In this document: positions 51,125 through 60,715 of the stretch, piece after piece
Layout of the letters: the number at the start of each line of letters is the position of its first letter
Numbering within the stretch: position 1 is the first letter of the stretch
Assembly (NCBI GenBank): GCA_900542085.1
Contig: UQMK01000011.1
Coordinates: 1 to 64,000, forward strand
DNA length: 64,000 bases
Reading direction: 5' to 3'
Source of the DNA: an uncultured Collinsella sp.
GTDB taxonomy: Bacteria; Actinomycetota; Coriobacteriia; Coriobacteriales; Coriobacteriaceae
Notes under the pieces: generated by a model
Databases searched by the model: none
The model's input: only the letters and a program-made list of their open reading frames with translations
Told to the model about the DNA's origin: nothing
Program-made: the position numbers and the translations under genes

Positions 51125-53077
51125 ATGGCAACCGCCGATCCCAAGAAGAAAAAGAAGAAGCGCAAGAAGAAAGAGTCCCTTGAGCATAAGCGCAACCGTA
51201 TCCTGGTAGCGCTAGGCATTTTTGCGGTGGTGTACGCCCTCGACGAGCTCGGCCCCCTCGCCGCCGCATTCGGCACCCCGGGCGACATCTACGCCAGCTT
51301 TGTGCTGTTCCTCGTGCCGTTTTTGATTGCCGGCTACGACGTACTGCAAAAGGCATTCAATAACATCCGCCGCGGCAAGGCCTTCGACGAAAGTTTCCTT
51401 ATGGCCGTCGCGACCATCGGCGCGTTTGCCATGGTGCTCTTCCCCGACACCGACCCGCACATGGCCGAAGGCGCCGCCGTCATGCTGTTCTATCAGGTCG
51501 GCGAGCTGTTCCAGGCATATGCCGTGGGCAAAAGCCGCAAGTCGATCAGCGCCATGATGGACATCGCGCCCGATTATGCCAACGTCGAGCAACCCGACGG
51601 CACACTCGAGCAGGTCTCCCCCGATGACATCGCCGTCGGCACCGTCATCGTCGTCAAGCCCGGCGAGCGCGTGCCCATCGACGGCGTCATCGTCGAAGGC
51701 GAGACGCAGCTCGATACCGCCGCCCTTACCGGCGAGTCGGTCCCCCGCCCGGCCAAAACCGGAGACGATATCATCAGCGGCTGCATCAACATGACGGGTC
51801 TCATCCACGTGCGCACCACCAAGCCCTTTGGCGAGTCCACCGTCGCACGCGTCCTGGAACTCGTGGAAAACGCCAGCGAAAAGAAGGCGCGTACCGAGAA
51901 CTTCATCACGCGCTTCGCCCGCGTTTACACGCCCGCTGTCACCGGCGCGGCCGCGGTGCTCGCACTCGGCGGCGGCCTGGTCACCGGCGCCTGGTCCGAT
52001 TGGATCCTGCGCGGCCTGACCTTCCTGGTCGTCAGCTGCCCGTGCGCACTCGTGATTAGCGTGCCGCTGAGCTTCTTTGGCGGCATCGGCGGCGCATCCA
52101 AGCTGGGCGTCCTCATCAAGGGCTCCAACTACCTCGAGACGCTCGCCGATGTGGATACCGTCGTCTTTGACAAGACCGGCACGCTCACCAACGGCACGTT
52201 TTCGGTCGTGGCGGTACACCCCGAGGCCGACTATACCGAGCAGTCACTGCTCGAAGTCGCGGCCCTTGCCGAGTCGTTTTCCGATCACCCCATCGCGCAG
52301 TCGGTACGCACCGCCTTCCAGGGCGAGCTCGATCCCAAACGCGTAAGCGACTCCACCAATGACGCGGGCCATGGCGTGACGGCGAATATCGACGGCAAGC
52401 GCGTCATCGTCGGCAATGCCAAGATGCTTGCTGTGGCCGGTATCGAAGCGCCCAATTGCGAGATCGTCGGCACCATCCTCCACGTGCTGGTCGATGATAC
52501 GTACGCCGGCCACATCGTAATTGCCGACACCATAAAGACCGATGCCGAGCAAACGATTCGCGACCTGCACGCCGCCGGCGTCAAGCGCACCGTCATGCTC
52601 ACGGGCGACCGTGAGGAGGTTGCGGCGTCTGTAGCCAAGCAACTCGGTCTCGACGAGTTCCACGCGCAGCTGTTACCGGGTGATAAGGTCGAGCGTGTCG
52701 AGGCGCTGCTTGCAGCAGAATCGGGCAAGGGCAAGCTCGCCTTTGTAGGCGACGGCATCAACGATGCGCCCGTGCTCACCCGTGCAGACGTTGGCATTGC
52801 CATGGGCGCCATGGGTTCGGACGCCGCAATTGAGGCCGCCGACGTGGTGCTGATGGACGACAAGCCTTCCAACATCTCCCGCGCGATCCGCGTGGCGCGC
52901 AAGACCATGACGATTGTTTGGCAGAACATCATCTTTGCGCTGGGCATTAAGCTGCTGATCCTGGTGCTCGCGGCGCTCGGCATCGCCAACATGTGGCTTG
53001 CCGTCTTTGGCGACGTGGGCGTGGCGATCATCGCCATCCTGAACGCCATGCGCGCGATGGGTGTCAAGAACCTGTAG
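51125..53077 (+). CDS. P1B-type heavy-metal ATPase (CadA/ZntA-like)
   Basis: A 650-residue metal-exporting ATPase. The key motifs are the transmembrane CPC (C305-C307 in VVSCPCALVIS), the phosphorylation site DKTGTLT (D349), TGES in the actuator domain, and the hinge GDGINDAPVLTRADVG. No HMA domain is attached; it is encoded separately at 50807. The N-terminus instead begins with a Lys-rich stretch (KKKKKKRKKK at about 7-16). The CPC type with the SmtB-like regulator suits Zn, Cd or Pb export. GGGAGG precedes the ATG. Confidence 0.94.
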   Translation: MATADPKKKKKKRKKKESLEHKRNRILVALGIFAVVYALDELGPLAAAFGTPGDIYASFVLFLVPFLIAGYDVLQKAFNNIRRGKAFDESFLMAVATIGAFAMVLFPDTDPHMAEGAAVMLFYQVGELFQAYAVGKSRKSISAMMDIAPDYANVEQPDGTLEQVSPDDIAVGTVIVVKPGERVPIDGVIVEGETQLDTAALTGESVPRPAKTGDDIISGCINMTGLIHVRTTKPFGESTVARVLELVENASEKKARTENFITRFARVYTPAVTGAAAVLALGGGLVTGAWSDWILRGLTFLVVSCPCALVISVPLSFFGGIGGASKLGVLIKGSNYLETLADVDTVVFDKTGTLTNGTFSVVAVHPEADYTEQSLLEVAALAESFSDHPIAQSVRTAFQGELDPKRVSDSTNDAGHGVTANIDGKRVIVGNAKMLAVAGIEAPNCEIVGTILHVLVDDTYAGHIVIADTIKTDAEQTIRDLHAAGVKRTVMLTGDREEVAASVAKQLGLDEFHAQLLPGDKVERVEALLAAESGKGKLAFVGDGINDAPVLTRADVGIAMGAMGSDAAIEAADVVLMDDKPSNISRAIRVARKTMTIVWQNIIFALGIKLLILVLAALGIANMWLAVFGDVGVAIIAILNAMRAMGVKNL

Positions 53078-53093
53078 CATTCGTGGTCCCTCC

Positions 53094-53222
53094 GGCCGGG
53101 GCCGGGCTTGGTTTTGAAAACGTCCTCGACCAATGAAGTGCCCCCGTTCTGCTCCTTCGGAGCTACGAACGGGGGCACTTCTGGTCTGCGGGGTGTCTTC
53201 AAAACCAAGCCCGGCCCCGGCC
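53094..53222. repeat. Two-tier palindrome after the ATPase gene
   Basis: Perfect 25-base outer arms (53094-53118 and 53198-53222, beginning GGCCGGGGCCGGGCTTGG) enclose a second 15-base perfect palindrome (53135-53149 and 53167-53181, GAAGTGCCCCCGTTC) with a GCTCC/GGAGC tip. It is about 17 bases past the ATPase stop and could be a terminator. The rest of the gap up to 53358 shows no gene. Confidence 0.8.
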
Positions 53223-53358
53223 TGCGGTAACGTTGCTGATGGTTCTTGGGCATCGCTTGCTGGCGAGGTTTCTTTGCTGAAATAGACTTAGCCGAAAGGG
53301 CCGCTGATCCCGATCGCTGGTTCGCGCTTTGCGTGAACTCCGCGCTACTGTGGGTCAG

Positions 53359-53748
53359 TTAGGCTTCTGTTGTTGAACCCGCTACATCTTCCCGGCCCAA
53401 CATCGCCCGTAGCTTCTCAAAGCTCTCCTCGCTCAGGCAATGCTCCATGTGGCAGCCCTCTTGCGAGGCAACCTCGGGCGCAACGCCTGCGTCCTCGAGC
53501 AGCCCTACAAAAAAGCAATGGCGCTCCCACATTTGGCGGGCAACCTCAAGACCGCGTTCCGTCAGATGCACATCGCGTTTACCCATTTCGACATAGCCGT
53601 TGCTCTCCAAGGCCGCCATGGCCTTGGAGACGCTTGCCTTGGTTACGCCCAGGTATTCGGCAACGTCAATCGAGCGAACGACGCCCTGGCGCTCCGAGAG
53701 CACATAAATAGATTCGAGATAGTCTTCTCCGGATTCACGCAGGGCCAT
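53359..53748 (-). CDS. DtxR/MntR family metal-dependent regulator
   Basis: A 129-residue regulator of the DtxR/MntR family. The N-terminal winged helix carries SIDVAEYLGVTKASVSKAMAAL, followed by GYVEMGKRDVHLTERG. The second domain has ERHCFFVGLLEDAGV, EGCHMEHCLSEES with the metal-binding Glu-Cys-His-Glu-His arrangement. No SH3-like third domain is present, as in MntR. It probably senses Mn(II) or Fe(II). It converges on the P-type ATPase gene and could in principle control metal transporters nearby. Confidence 0.9.
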   Translation of the reverse strand: MALRESGEDYLESIYVLSERQGVVRSIDVAEYLGVTKASVSKAMAALESNGYVEMGKRDVHLTERGLEVARQMWERHCFFVGLLEDAGVAPEVASQEGCHMEHCLSEESFEKLRAMLGREDVAGSTTEA

Positions 53749-53903
53749 GGGCCGCCTTTCGCGATGGCTTCTAGTTAACCTTTGGATACTTTTGCTTGAA
53801 TTACTTTACCGCAAAAGTTGCCCATGTCTTACTACGTTGTTGAAAAAGTTAACCGTGTTTCACAAAATGAGCGGGGTAAGTAAGGCGACACGGCACGCAA
53901 CGC

Positions 53904-53953
53904 GCAAGGAGTGTCCCCGACTGCCGGCAGAAAAGGAACGTCCCCAAATGCCG
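53904..53953. repeat. Repeat family D, copy 2
   Basis: Matches 9171-9220 at 42 of 50 positions. It lies in the gap between the regulator and the HAD hydrolase genes, just before the stop codon of the latter, in which nothing else is seen. Confidence 0.7.
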
Positions 53954-53962
53954 AATTCGCAG

Positions 53963-54733
53963 CTACAGCAGGCCAAAGTGCTTCGCGGCGTTGTAGATCC
54001 CGTCGTCGTCCACGGCGGTCGTCACATAGGTCGCCGCAGCTTTCACCGTGTCCTGCGCGTTACCCATGGCCACGCTCGTGCCCACGGCGGAAAACATCGA
54101 CAGGTCGTTCTCGCCGTCGCCAAAAGCAATCGCTTCGCTCGCGTCGATGCCCAGGCGCTCCAGCGTCGCCGCCACGCCCAAGTCCTTGCCGCCGTTGGCC
54201 GGAATAATGTCGCAGAACAAATCGCACCAGCGCGTAGTGAGCGAATGCGACACCGCATCGGTCACGATATGCTCGTCGGCCGGGTCCACAAAGGCGCAAA
54301 ACTGGTAGACCGGCGCGTCAAAGGCGTGCTCAAACGGCTCCTCGTGGTAGACGATTCCCGCGTTACTGCCAGCCGTCACCACACGCTTGGACAGACGGTT
54401 CACAAACGAATTCTCGCCCTGCATGCACAGTGAGTCGTAGCGCCCCTGCGCCACCTGGTCCACAATCACCGCAACGTCTTCCGGGTCGATCGGACAGCTG
54501 CGGTAGACGCCCTTGGCATCAAAACAGTGCTGGCCCGAAAGCGTAATGTACGCATCCCAACCCAAGTCGAACAGCCAATCCGGCATCTGATAGGTCGGGC
54601 GACCCGTGGCGATTATGCACGCAATCCCCTGCTCGCGAAAGCTGTCGAGCACCTGTTGCGCCGACGCCGGAATCCGATGGGTCTTAAAGCTCAGCAACGT
54701 GCCGTCGATATCGAAAAATGCGGCCTTGATCAT
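53963..54733 (-). CDS. Cof-type HAD hydrolase
   Basis: A 256-residue HAD phosphatase with a type IIB cap, as in Cof. Motif I is FFDIDGTLLSF with the nucleophile Asp, motif II is IIATGRP, and motif IV is IAFGDGENDLSMF. It should dephosphorylate small sugar- or cofactor phosphates. The gene is placed six bases after the ABC-F gene on the same strand, which suggests co-transcription. Confidence 0.88.
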   Translation of the reverse strand: MIKAAFFDIDGTLLSFKTHRIPASAQQVLDSFREQGIACIIATGRPTYQMPDWLFDLGWDAYITLSGQHCFDAKGVYRSCPIDPEDVAVIVDQVAQGRYDSLCMQGENSFVNRLSKRVVTAGSNAGIVYHEEPFEHAFDAPVYQFCAFVDPADEHIVTDAVSHSLTTRWCDLFCDIIPANGGKDLGVAATLERLGIDASEAIAFGDGENDLSMFSAVGTSVAMGNAQDTVKAAATYVTTAVDDDGIYNAAKHFGLL

Positions 54734-54739
54734 CCTCGA

Positions 54740-56599
54740 CTACTCCTCGCCCTCGAGCTTCTCGCTCGCCTCGAGCCACGCCATCTCCAACTCGTCCATG
54801 GCGGCGTGGGCCTCGTCAATCTTTGCCTGCTGCTCGCCCAGCGCCGTGTAGTTGGTGGGGTCGACCTGGGCCATCGCAGCCTCGGCCTCCTCCACGCGGG
54901 CGCGCTGCGTCTCCATTTTGCGCTCGAGCGAGCTCACCTCGCGGCGGAGCTTCTGGCGCTCGGCGTTGGAAAGGCCATTGGGCTGGCCACTCGACTTGGG
55001 CTTTTCGGCCGCAGCCGCCGCGGCACCGGTGTCAAACGTGCCGGTCTTGGCGCTCGGCGCACCCACGGGCTCGCCCTCGGCGGTGGCGTTACACAGGCGC
55101 AGGTACTGGTCGACGCCGCCGGGCATATGCGTCAGGTGACCGTCGAGCAGCGCCCACTGTTGGTCGGTCACGCGCTCCATCAAGAAGCGGTCGTGTGTCA
55201 CCAGGATCAGCGTGCCGGGCCAGCCGTCGAGCAGGTCCTCGACAATCGCGAGCATATCGGTATCCAGGTCGTTACCAGGCTCGTCCAAGATAAGCACGTT
55301 GGGCTCGTCCAGGATCGTCAGCAACAGCGACAGGCGACGGCGCTGGCCGCCCGAAAGATCGCCGATGCGGCTCCAGAGCTGCTGGGTCGTAAAGCCCAGA
55401 CGCTCGCAGAGCTTCTCGGGCGAAGTCTCCTTGCCGTCGATGACGTAGTACTTCTTATAGTTGCCGAGCACCTCGCGGATCGTGTCGCCCATGTAGGGTT
55501 CAAGCTCCTCGAGCTGCTGCGACAGCACGCCAAAGCGCACCGTCTGGCCAATCTTCACGCGACCGCGCAGGGGCGCGATCTTGCCCTGGATCACGTCGAG
55601 CAAGGTCGACTTGCCGGCGCCGTTCTCGCCCAAAAGACCATAGCGGTCGCCCGCGCCGATAAGCCAAGTCACGTCCGAGAGCACCTGCTTGGGCGCGCCA
55701 TCGGTATCCGCATAGCCGGCGTCCACGTCGACCACGTCGATAACCTGCTTGCCCAGGCGGCTCACCGCCAGGCGCTTGAGCTCCAGCTCGTCGCGCACAG
55801 GCGGTACGTCGGCGATAAGCTCGCGAGCGGCATCCACGCGAAACTTGGGCTTGGTGGAGCGCGCCTGGGCGCCGCGGCTCAGCCACGCGAGCTCCTTGCG
55901 CGCCATGTTGCGACGGCGTTCCTCGGTAACGGCGGCCATGCGGTCGCGCTCCACGCGCTGCAGGATGTAGGCCGAGTAACCGCCCTCGAAGGGATCGACC
56001 TGTCCGTCGTGGACTTCCCACATGCTGGTGCAGACCTCGTCCAAGAACCAGCGGTCGTGCGTGACCACGAGCATGGCGCCCTGACCGCGCTGCCAGCGGG
56101 CCTTTAAGTGACGCGCGAGCCAGTTGATGGTGCGCATGTCCAGGTGGTTCGTAGGCTCGTCGAGCATAAGCACGTCGTAGTCGCCGATCAGCAGGCGCGC
56201 AAGGTCCACGCGACGGCGCTGGCCGCCCGAAAGCTCGCCTACCGTGCCCTCCCAGGGCACATCGCTAATAAGACCGGCCAGAATCTGGCGCGTACGCGGG
56301 CTCGAGGCCCACTCGTACTCAGGCGTGTCACCGACGACGGCATGATGCACGGTGTCGGTATCAGCCAGGTTGTCCTTTTGGCCGAGCAATCCGATCGTGG
56401 TGTCGCGGCGGTGCGTCACGCGGCCGTCATCGGGCTCCAGCGTGCCGGCGAGCACGCTCAGCAGTGTCGACTTGCCGTCGCCGTTTTTACCGACGATACC
56501 AATGCGGTCGCCCTCACCCACGCCGAGCGTCACGCTATCGAAAATATGCTTGGTGGGAAACTCTAGGCTGACGGAATCGCATCCCAAAAGAATCGCCAT
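54740..56599 (-). CDS. ABC-F family ATPase (Uup-like)
   Basis: A 619-residue ABC-F protein: two ABC ATPase domains in one chain with no membrane segments. Domain 1 has GKNGDGKST and LSGGQRRRVDL with MLDEPTNHLD; domain 2 has GENGAGKST and LSGGQRRRLSL with LILDEPGNDLD. The linker between them (RNMARKELAWLSRG) is of the Uup type, and the C-terminal 100 residues are a coiled coil, as in Uup, after an Ala-rich stretch. Such proteins act on ribosomes or branched DNA intermediates. GAAGGAG precedes the ATG at 56599. Confidence 0.9.
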   Translation of the reverse strand: MAILLGCDSVSLEFPTKHIFDSVTLGVGEGDRIGIVGKNGDGKSTLLSVLAGTLEPDDGRVTHRRDTTIGLLGQKDNLADTDTVHHAVVGDTPEYEWASSPRTRQILAGLISDVPWEGTVGELSGGQRRRVDLARLLIGDYDVLMLDEPTNHLDMRTINWLARHLKARWQRGQGAMLVVTHDRWFLDEVCTSMWEVHDGQVDPFEGGYSAYILQRVERDRMAAVTEERRRNMARKELAWLSRGAQARSTKPKFRVDAARELIADVPPVRDELELKRLAVSRLGKQVIDVVDVDAGYADTDGAPKQVLSDVTWLIGAGDRYGLLGENGAGKSTLLDVIQGKIAPLRGRVKIGQTVRFGVLSQQLEELEPYMGDTIREVLGNYKKYYVIDGKETSPEKLCERLGFTTQQLWSRIGDLSGGQRRRLSLLLTILDEPNVLILDEPGNDLDTDMLAIVEDLLDGWPGTLILVTHDRFLMERVTDQQWALLDGHLTHMPGGVDQYLRLCNATAEGEPVGAPSAKTGTFDTGAAAAAAEKPKSSGQPNGLSNAERQKLRREVSSLERKMETQRARVEEAEAAMAQVDPTNYTALGEQQAKIDEAHAAMDELEMAWLEASEKLEGEE

Positions 56600-56670
56600 A
56601 TGCCCTGCTCCTTCGTAGAAATTCAACGTTGTCCATGATAGCAGCGAAAAGGCGGGCCGCACACGACACA

Positions 56671-56706
56671 AAAAGGCGGGCCATCTCCCGCAAGAGATGA
56701 CCCGCC
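56671..56706 (-). terminator. Terminator of the pst operon
   Basis: GGCGGG-CATCTC / GAGATG-CCCGCC with an unpaired base on each side, followed on the minus strand by TTTTT. It lies 57 bases after the pstB stop. Confidence 0.85.
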
Positions 56707-56762
56707 TCTCCAATCAGTCCCGCGGCAACCGTGGCCGCCGCGGGCCTCAAGCATGTCCCGGA

Positions 56763-57635
56763 CTAGGAGAACATGCCAGTGAGGTAATCATTCAGCCGCT
56801 TATCCTTGGGCCGTTGGAAAATCTCGTCGGTCTCGTCGTACTCGACCATATCGCCCATGTAGAAGAACGCCGTGCGGTTGGACACGCGCGACGCCTGCTC
56901 CATGTTGTGCGTCACGATAACGATGGCACGGTCGGCAACGATCGACGACATGAGGTCCTCGATCGCCAGCGTCGAGATGGGGTCGAGCGCCGAGCAGGGC
57001 TCGTCAAACAGGATCACGTCGGGATTGAGTGCCAGCGTGCGCGCGATGCACAGACGCTGCTGCTGGCCGCCCGAAAGCGCATAGGCGCTTTTGTCGAGCT
57101 TGTCCTTGACCTCATCCCACAGTGCCGCACCACGCAGGCTCTCCTCGACCATGCGGTCGAGCTCGTCACGATCGGTAATGCCGTGGCGTTTGGGTGCAAA
57201 CGTGATGTTGTCGCGAATGGACTTGCGGAAAGGATTGGGCTGTTGGAACACCATGCCAATGGAACGACGCAGCTCGTAGGTGTTTTCGGTCTTGGTGTTC
57301 ACGTTGCGTCCGCGGTAGTTGATCTCGCCCTCCACGCGGCAGCCGCGAATCTCGCGATTCATGAGGTTGAGGCTGCGCAAAAAAGTCGACTTACCGCAGC
57401 CCGAAGGCCCGATGAGCGCCGTGATCTCGCCCTTGTGAAAGTCGAGTGATGTATTGTGCAGCGCATGGTGGTCGCCATAGTACACGTTGACGTCCTTGGT
57501 GGAGAGCACGACCTCGTCGCTCACGGCCTTGCCGCTCACGCGCACGCGCTTCTCGCTCTCTCCCACACTCGACAGGAAGTCTTGAGTGTCGGACGATGCC
57601 GCTTCGGTTGCGGGCGTTGCTTTCATCTCGCTCAT
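56763..57635 (-). CDS. pstB: Phosphate ABC transporter ATP-binding protein
   Basis: A 290-residue ATPase of the high-affinity phosphate transporter. The P-loop GPSGCGKST, QQPNPF, signature LSGGQQQRLCIA and Walker B VILFDEPCSALDP are present. The first 40 residues are a disordered extension not common in PstB. It overlaps pstA by four bases (ATGA), so it is translationally coupled. It is the last gene of the operon; phoU is not in the window. Confidence 0.95.
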   Translation of the reverse strand: MSEMKATPATEAASSDTQDFLSSVGESEKRVRVSGKAVSDEVVLSTKDVNVYYGDHHALHNTSLDFHKGEITALIGPSGCGKSTFLRSLNLMNREIRGCRVEGEINYRGRNVNTKTENTYELRRSIGMVFQQPNPFRKSIRDNITFAPKRHGITDRDELDRMVEESLRGAALWDEVKDKLDKSAYALSGGQQQRLCIARTLALNPDVILFDEPCSALDPISTLAIEDLMSSIVADRAIVIVTHNMEQASRVSNRTAFFYMGDMVEYDETDEIFQRPKDKRLNDYLTGMFS

Positions 57636-58558
57636 TCGGCCGTCATCTTCCTTGCCAGTTGCTTGCCCACGATACGGGCGACTACGTTAAACAGCAGCAC
57701 GCAGATCATCAGCAGCGCCGCGGTGCCCCAGACGATCTGCTGGGCCTCGGGGCTGCCCTCGCCATAGATCTTGTAGATGTGCACGGCGAGCGACTCGCCG
57801 GGACGGAACACGTTCCAGGCGCAGGTGGGGCTCGACAGGTTAAAACTCAAGAAGTTCAGACGCACCGGCGAGCTCATGCCCGAGGTAAAGAGCAGTGCCG
57901 CGGCCTCGCCAAACACGCGGCCGGCCGAAAGCACGATGCCGGTCACGATGGCGGGCATGGCCTCGGGGATCAGAATGTGCAGCGTAGCCTCCCAGCGAGT
58001 AAGGCCCATGGCCAGGCACGCATCGCGCTGGGCCTGCGGCACGTCCTCGAGCGCCTGCTGAATCACGCGCACCAGGATGGGGATGTTGAACATGGTGAGC
58101 GCGACGGCGCCGGAGATGATGGAGTACTTCCAGCCCAGCTGCACCGAGAACACCAGGAATCCGAACATGCCGACGACGATGGAAGGCAGCGAGGACAGCG
58201 TCTCGATGGCGGTGGAGGCGATGCCGCGGATGGGTCCGTCCGGCGCGTACTCAACCAGGAAGACCGCGCCGCCCAGGCTGATGGGCACCGAGATACCTAG
58301 GGTGATCAGCAGCAGATAGAACGAGTCGAACAGCTGATAGAGCACGCCACCCTGGGTCCCGTTGGCGCGCGCGGGCTGCGTGAGAAAGCCCGGCTGGAAC
58401 AGCGTCGAGATGCCCTCGAACAGGATATAGGTCACCATGGAGACAACGATGAGCATGACGATGGCGACGATCGCCGTCAGCACGCCCGTGGCGATGCGGT
58501 CCTGCTTTTGGACGCGCCCGAACCTCGCCTCGTCGATATGGATGCGCGTGCTAGCCAC
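57632..58558 (-). CDS. pstA: Phosphate ABC transporter permease PstA
   Basis: A 308-residue permease with six helices. The family motif around ISVPISLGGAVFLVEYAP and the EAA-like loop RDACLAMGLTRWEATLHILIPEAMPAI are present. The start is a GTG at 58558, which overlaps the pstC stop by eight bases. It forms the membrane channel with PstC. Confidence 0.94.
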   Translation of the reverse strand: MASTRIHIDEARFGRVQKQDRIATGVLTAIVAIVMLIVVSMVTYILFEGISTLFQPGFLTQPARANGTQGGVLYQLFDSFYLLLITLGISVPISLGGAVFLVEYAPDGPIRGIASTAIETLSSLPSIVVGMFGFLVFSVQLGWKYSIISGAVALTMFNIPILVRVIQQALEDVPQAQRDACLAMGLTRWEATLHILIPEAMPAIVTGIVLSAGRVFGEAAALLFTSGMSSPVRLNFLSFNLSSPTCAWNVFRPGESLAVHIYKIYGEGSPEAQQIVWGTAALLMICVLLFNVVARIVGKQLARKMTAE

Positions 58559-59459
58559 GAGCCTTCGCCCCCTTGCGGCCGATAAGGTGGATGATCAGGA
58601 TGAAGATGAGGCTCATGCCCATCAGCAGCAGGCCGAGTGCCCACAGAACATCGTCCTGGGCCGAGCCCTCGGCATAGACCGCCATAGACGTGGTGAGCGT
58701 GGTGGTGATGGTCGAGGCCGGCGACAGCAGCGACGCCGGCATGGCTTCGATGCCGCCGATAACCATGCGCACGGCTAGCGTCTCGCCAAAGGCGCGGGTC
58801 ATGCCAAGGATGACCGCGGTCATGAGCGACGGCATGGCAGACTTGAGCACCACGTGCCAGATGGTCTGCCAGCGGGTGTAGCCCAGCGCGAGCGAGCCCT
58901 GACGGTAGCTGTCGGGCACGGCGCGCAGGCCATCGACCGAAAGCGTGGTCATGGTCGGCAGGATCATGACGGCCAGCACGATGGCGCCGGGCAAGATGCC
59001 TAGACCCGTGCTCACGTGGAAAACGCTCTTCATAAGGCCGACGACCACGTGAAAGCCGATCAGGCCAAAGACGACCGAGGGAATGCCGGTCAAAAGCTCA
59101 ATAAGCGGTTGAAAGATCTTGGAACCAAACTTAGGGCTAATCTCGACTGCAAAGATGGCAGAGCCGATGGCGATGGGCAGTGCGATGAGCGTGGAGAGCA
59201 CCATGACCGCAAACGAGGTGACAATCAGGGGCAGGGCGCCGGTGTAGGGCAGGCCGCTTTCGGCTGTGTTAGCCAGGTCCCACTTGGTGCCGGTAAAGAA
59301 CTCGACGACCGAAACGCCGTCCTTGAAAAAAGCCGAGAGGCCCTTCTGGGCGACCATAAAGATGAGCGCGGCAACGACAAGCGTCACGAGCGCTACGCAC
59401 GCGCCCGTGACGCCCAAGCCCACGTTCTCAAGGTCGCGCTTTGGCAGCTGTTTTGCCAT
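58551..59459 (-). CDS. pstC: Phosphate ABC transporter permease PstC
   Basis: A 302-residue permease, partner of PstA. The motif LPIAIGSAIFAVEISPKFG and the cytosolic EAA-like YRQGSLALGYTRWQTIWHVVL loop fit PstC. GGAAAGG precedes the ATG. It follows pstS after 24 bases. Confidence 0.94.
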   Translation of the reverse strand: MAKQLPKRDLENVGLGVTGACVALVTLVVAALIFMVAQKGLSAFFKDGVSVVEFFTGTKWDLANTAESGLPYTGALPLIVTSFAVMVLSTLIALPIAIGSAIFAVEISPKFGSKIFQPLIELLTGIPSVVFGLIGFHVVVGLMKSVFHVSTGLGILPGAIVLAVMILPTMTTLSVDGLRAVPDSYRQGSLALGYTRWQTIWHVVLKSAMPSLMTAVILGMTRAFGETLAVRMVIGGIEAMPASLLSPASTITTTLTTSMAVYAEGSAQDDVLWALGLLLMGMSLIFILIIHLIGRKGAKARG

Positions 59460-59483
59460 TGCAAACCTTTCCGGGGCGATTAC

Positions 59484-60422
59484 TTATTTAGCGGAGACCT
59501 TGCCGCTGGCATCCTTAACGACCTTCATGGCAGAGACGGGGATGAAGCCCTGCTCCTCGACGAGCTTGCCCTGGACGTCGTCGGAAAGCATGAACTCCAG
59601 GAAGGCCTTGGTGGCCTCGTCGGCGTCCTTAGCGCAGTACATGTGCTCGGTAGCCCAGATCTTAAAGGAGTCGTCGGTGACGTTTGCGCTCTTGGGCTCC
59701 ACGCCCTCGACCTTGATGGCGTTGAACTTGGAGTCATCGAAGTGCGAGAAGTCCAGGTAGGAGATGGCGTTGTCGGTGCTGCCCATCTGAGTCTGGACAT
59801 CGCCGGACTTGTCGAGCTCGGCGTCGCCCTTAAAGTCGACGGCCTCGTCGCCAAAGACGGCTGCCTCGAAGGTGGCGCGGGTACCGGAGCCGGCCTTGCG
59901 GTTGAGCACGACGATGGTGGCGTCGTCGCCGCCGACCTCCTTCCAGTTGGTGATCTGGCCGGAGAAGATGCCCTTGAGCTGCTCAAGGGACAGGTCGTCG
60001 ACCGTCACGTTCTTGGAGACGACGGGACCCATGCCCACAACGGCGACCTCGTGGTCGACGAGGTTCTTGACCTGGTCGGCCTCGAGCTTGGTCTCGGCGA
60101 AGACGTCGGAGTTACCGATGGTAACGGTACCGGCGGCGACAGCGGTCAGGCCCTTGCCCGAACCGTTGCCCGAACCGGAGACGGAGACGTCCGGGTTGGC
60201 GTCCATGAACTTCTCGGCAGCGGTCTCGACGAGAGCCTGGAACGAGGAGGCACCGTCGTAGGTCACCTCGCCGGAGACGGACTCGGCAGCAGCGGCGCTA
60301 CCCTTGTCAGCGGCGTTGGAAGCGCCTGCGCCACCGCAACCAACGAGACCGAGGCCGACGATGCTGGCAAGACCACCAGCGAGGCCGAGAAACTGACGAC
60401 GAGAATAAGCCTGATCGAGCAT
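59484..60422 (-). CDS. pstS: Phosphate-binding lipoprotein PstS
   Basis: A 312-residue substrate-binding protein. The signal SRRQFLGLAGG is a twin-arginine type, and the lipobox LVGC puts the lipidated cysteine at C29. Binding-site segments are present: SGSGNGSGKGLTAV, KAGSGTRATFE and TDNAISYLDF. AAAGGA precedes the ATG at 60422. It is the first gene of the pst operon. A promoter or PHO-type box upstream could not be identified. Confidence 0.94.
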   Translation of the reverse strand: MLDQAYSRRQFLGLAGGLASIVGLGLVGCGGAGASNAADKGSAAAAESVSGEVTYDGASSFQALVETAAEKFMDANPDVSVSGSGNGSGKGLTAVAAGTVTIGNSDVFAETKLEADQVKNLVDHEVAVVGMGPVVSKNVTVDDLSLEQLKGIFSGQITNWKEVGGDDATIVVLNRKAGSGTRATFEAAVFGDEAVDFKGDAELDKSGDVQTQMGSTDNAISYLDFSHFDDSKFNAIKVEGVEPKSANVTDDSFKIWATEHMYCAKDADEATKAFLEFMLSDDVQGKLVEEQGFIPVSAMKVVKDASGKVSAK

Positions 60423-60625
60423 GATCTTCCTTTCATACATGCGACTCGCGGGCACCCCGCCCGCTTTGCTGTTTGGAAAGATACGGCCCCGACCGGGCAG
60501 CGCCCGCGCCAACTGCGGTTTCTTACGGGCATCTGATAGACCCTTACCGCAAGCGCGGCTCGGCTTTACAAACGAATAACAAACCCGCCGCCAAACATGA
60601 CCCGCCTTTTACACCAATAAAAACA

Positions 60626-60694
60626 AAGTTGCGGTGAAATAGTTCCTGTTTGGCCATCAAAAGGCCCATTCTAGGAACTATTCCACCGCAACTT
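60626..60694. repeat. Palindrome family B, copy 2
   Basis: 22-base arms (60626-60647 and 60673-60694) beginning AAGTTGCGGTGAAATAG, with one mismatch. The gap from 60423 to 60715 holds no gene. It lies at the 3' end of the downstream dipeptidase gene on the minus strand, so it may terminate that transcript. Confidence 0.85.
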
Positions 60695-60715
60695 AGATTG
60701 GGAAACCGCGTAATC

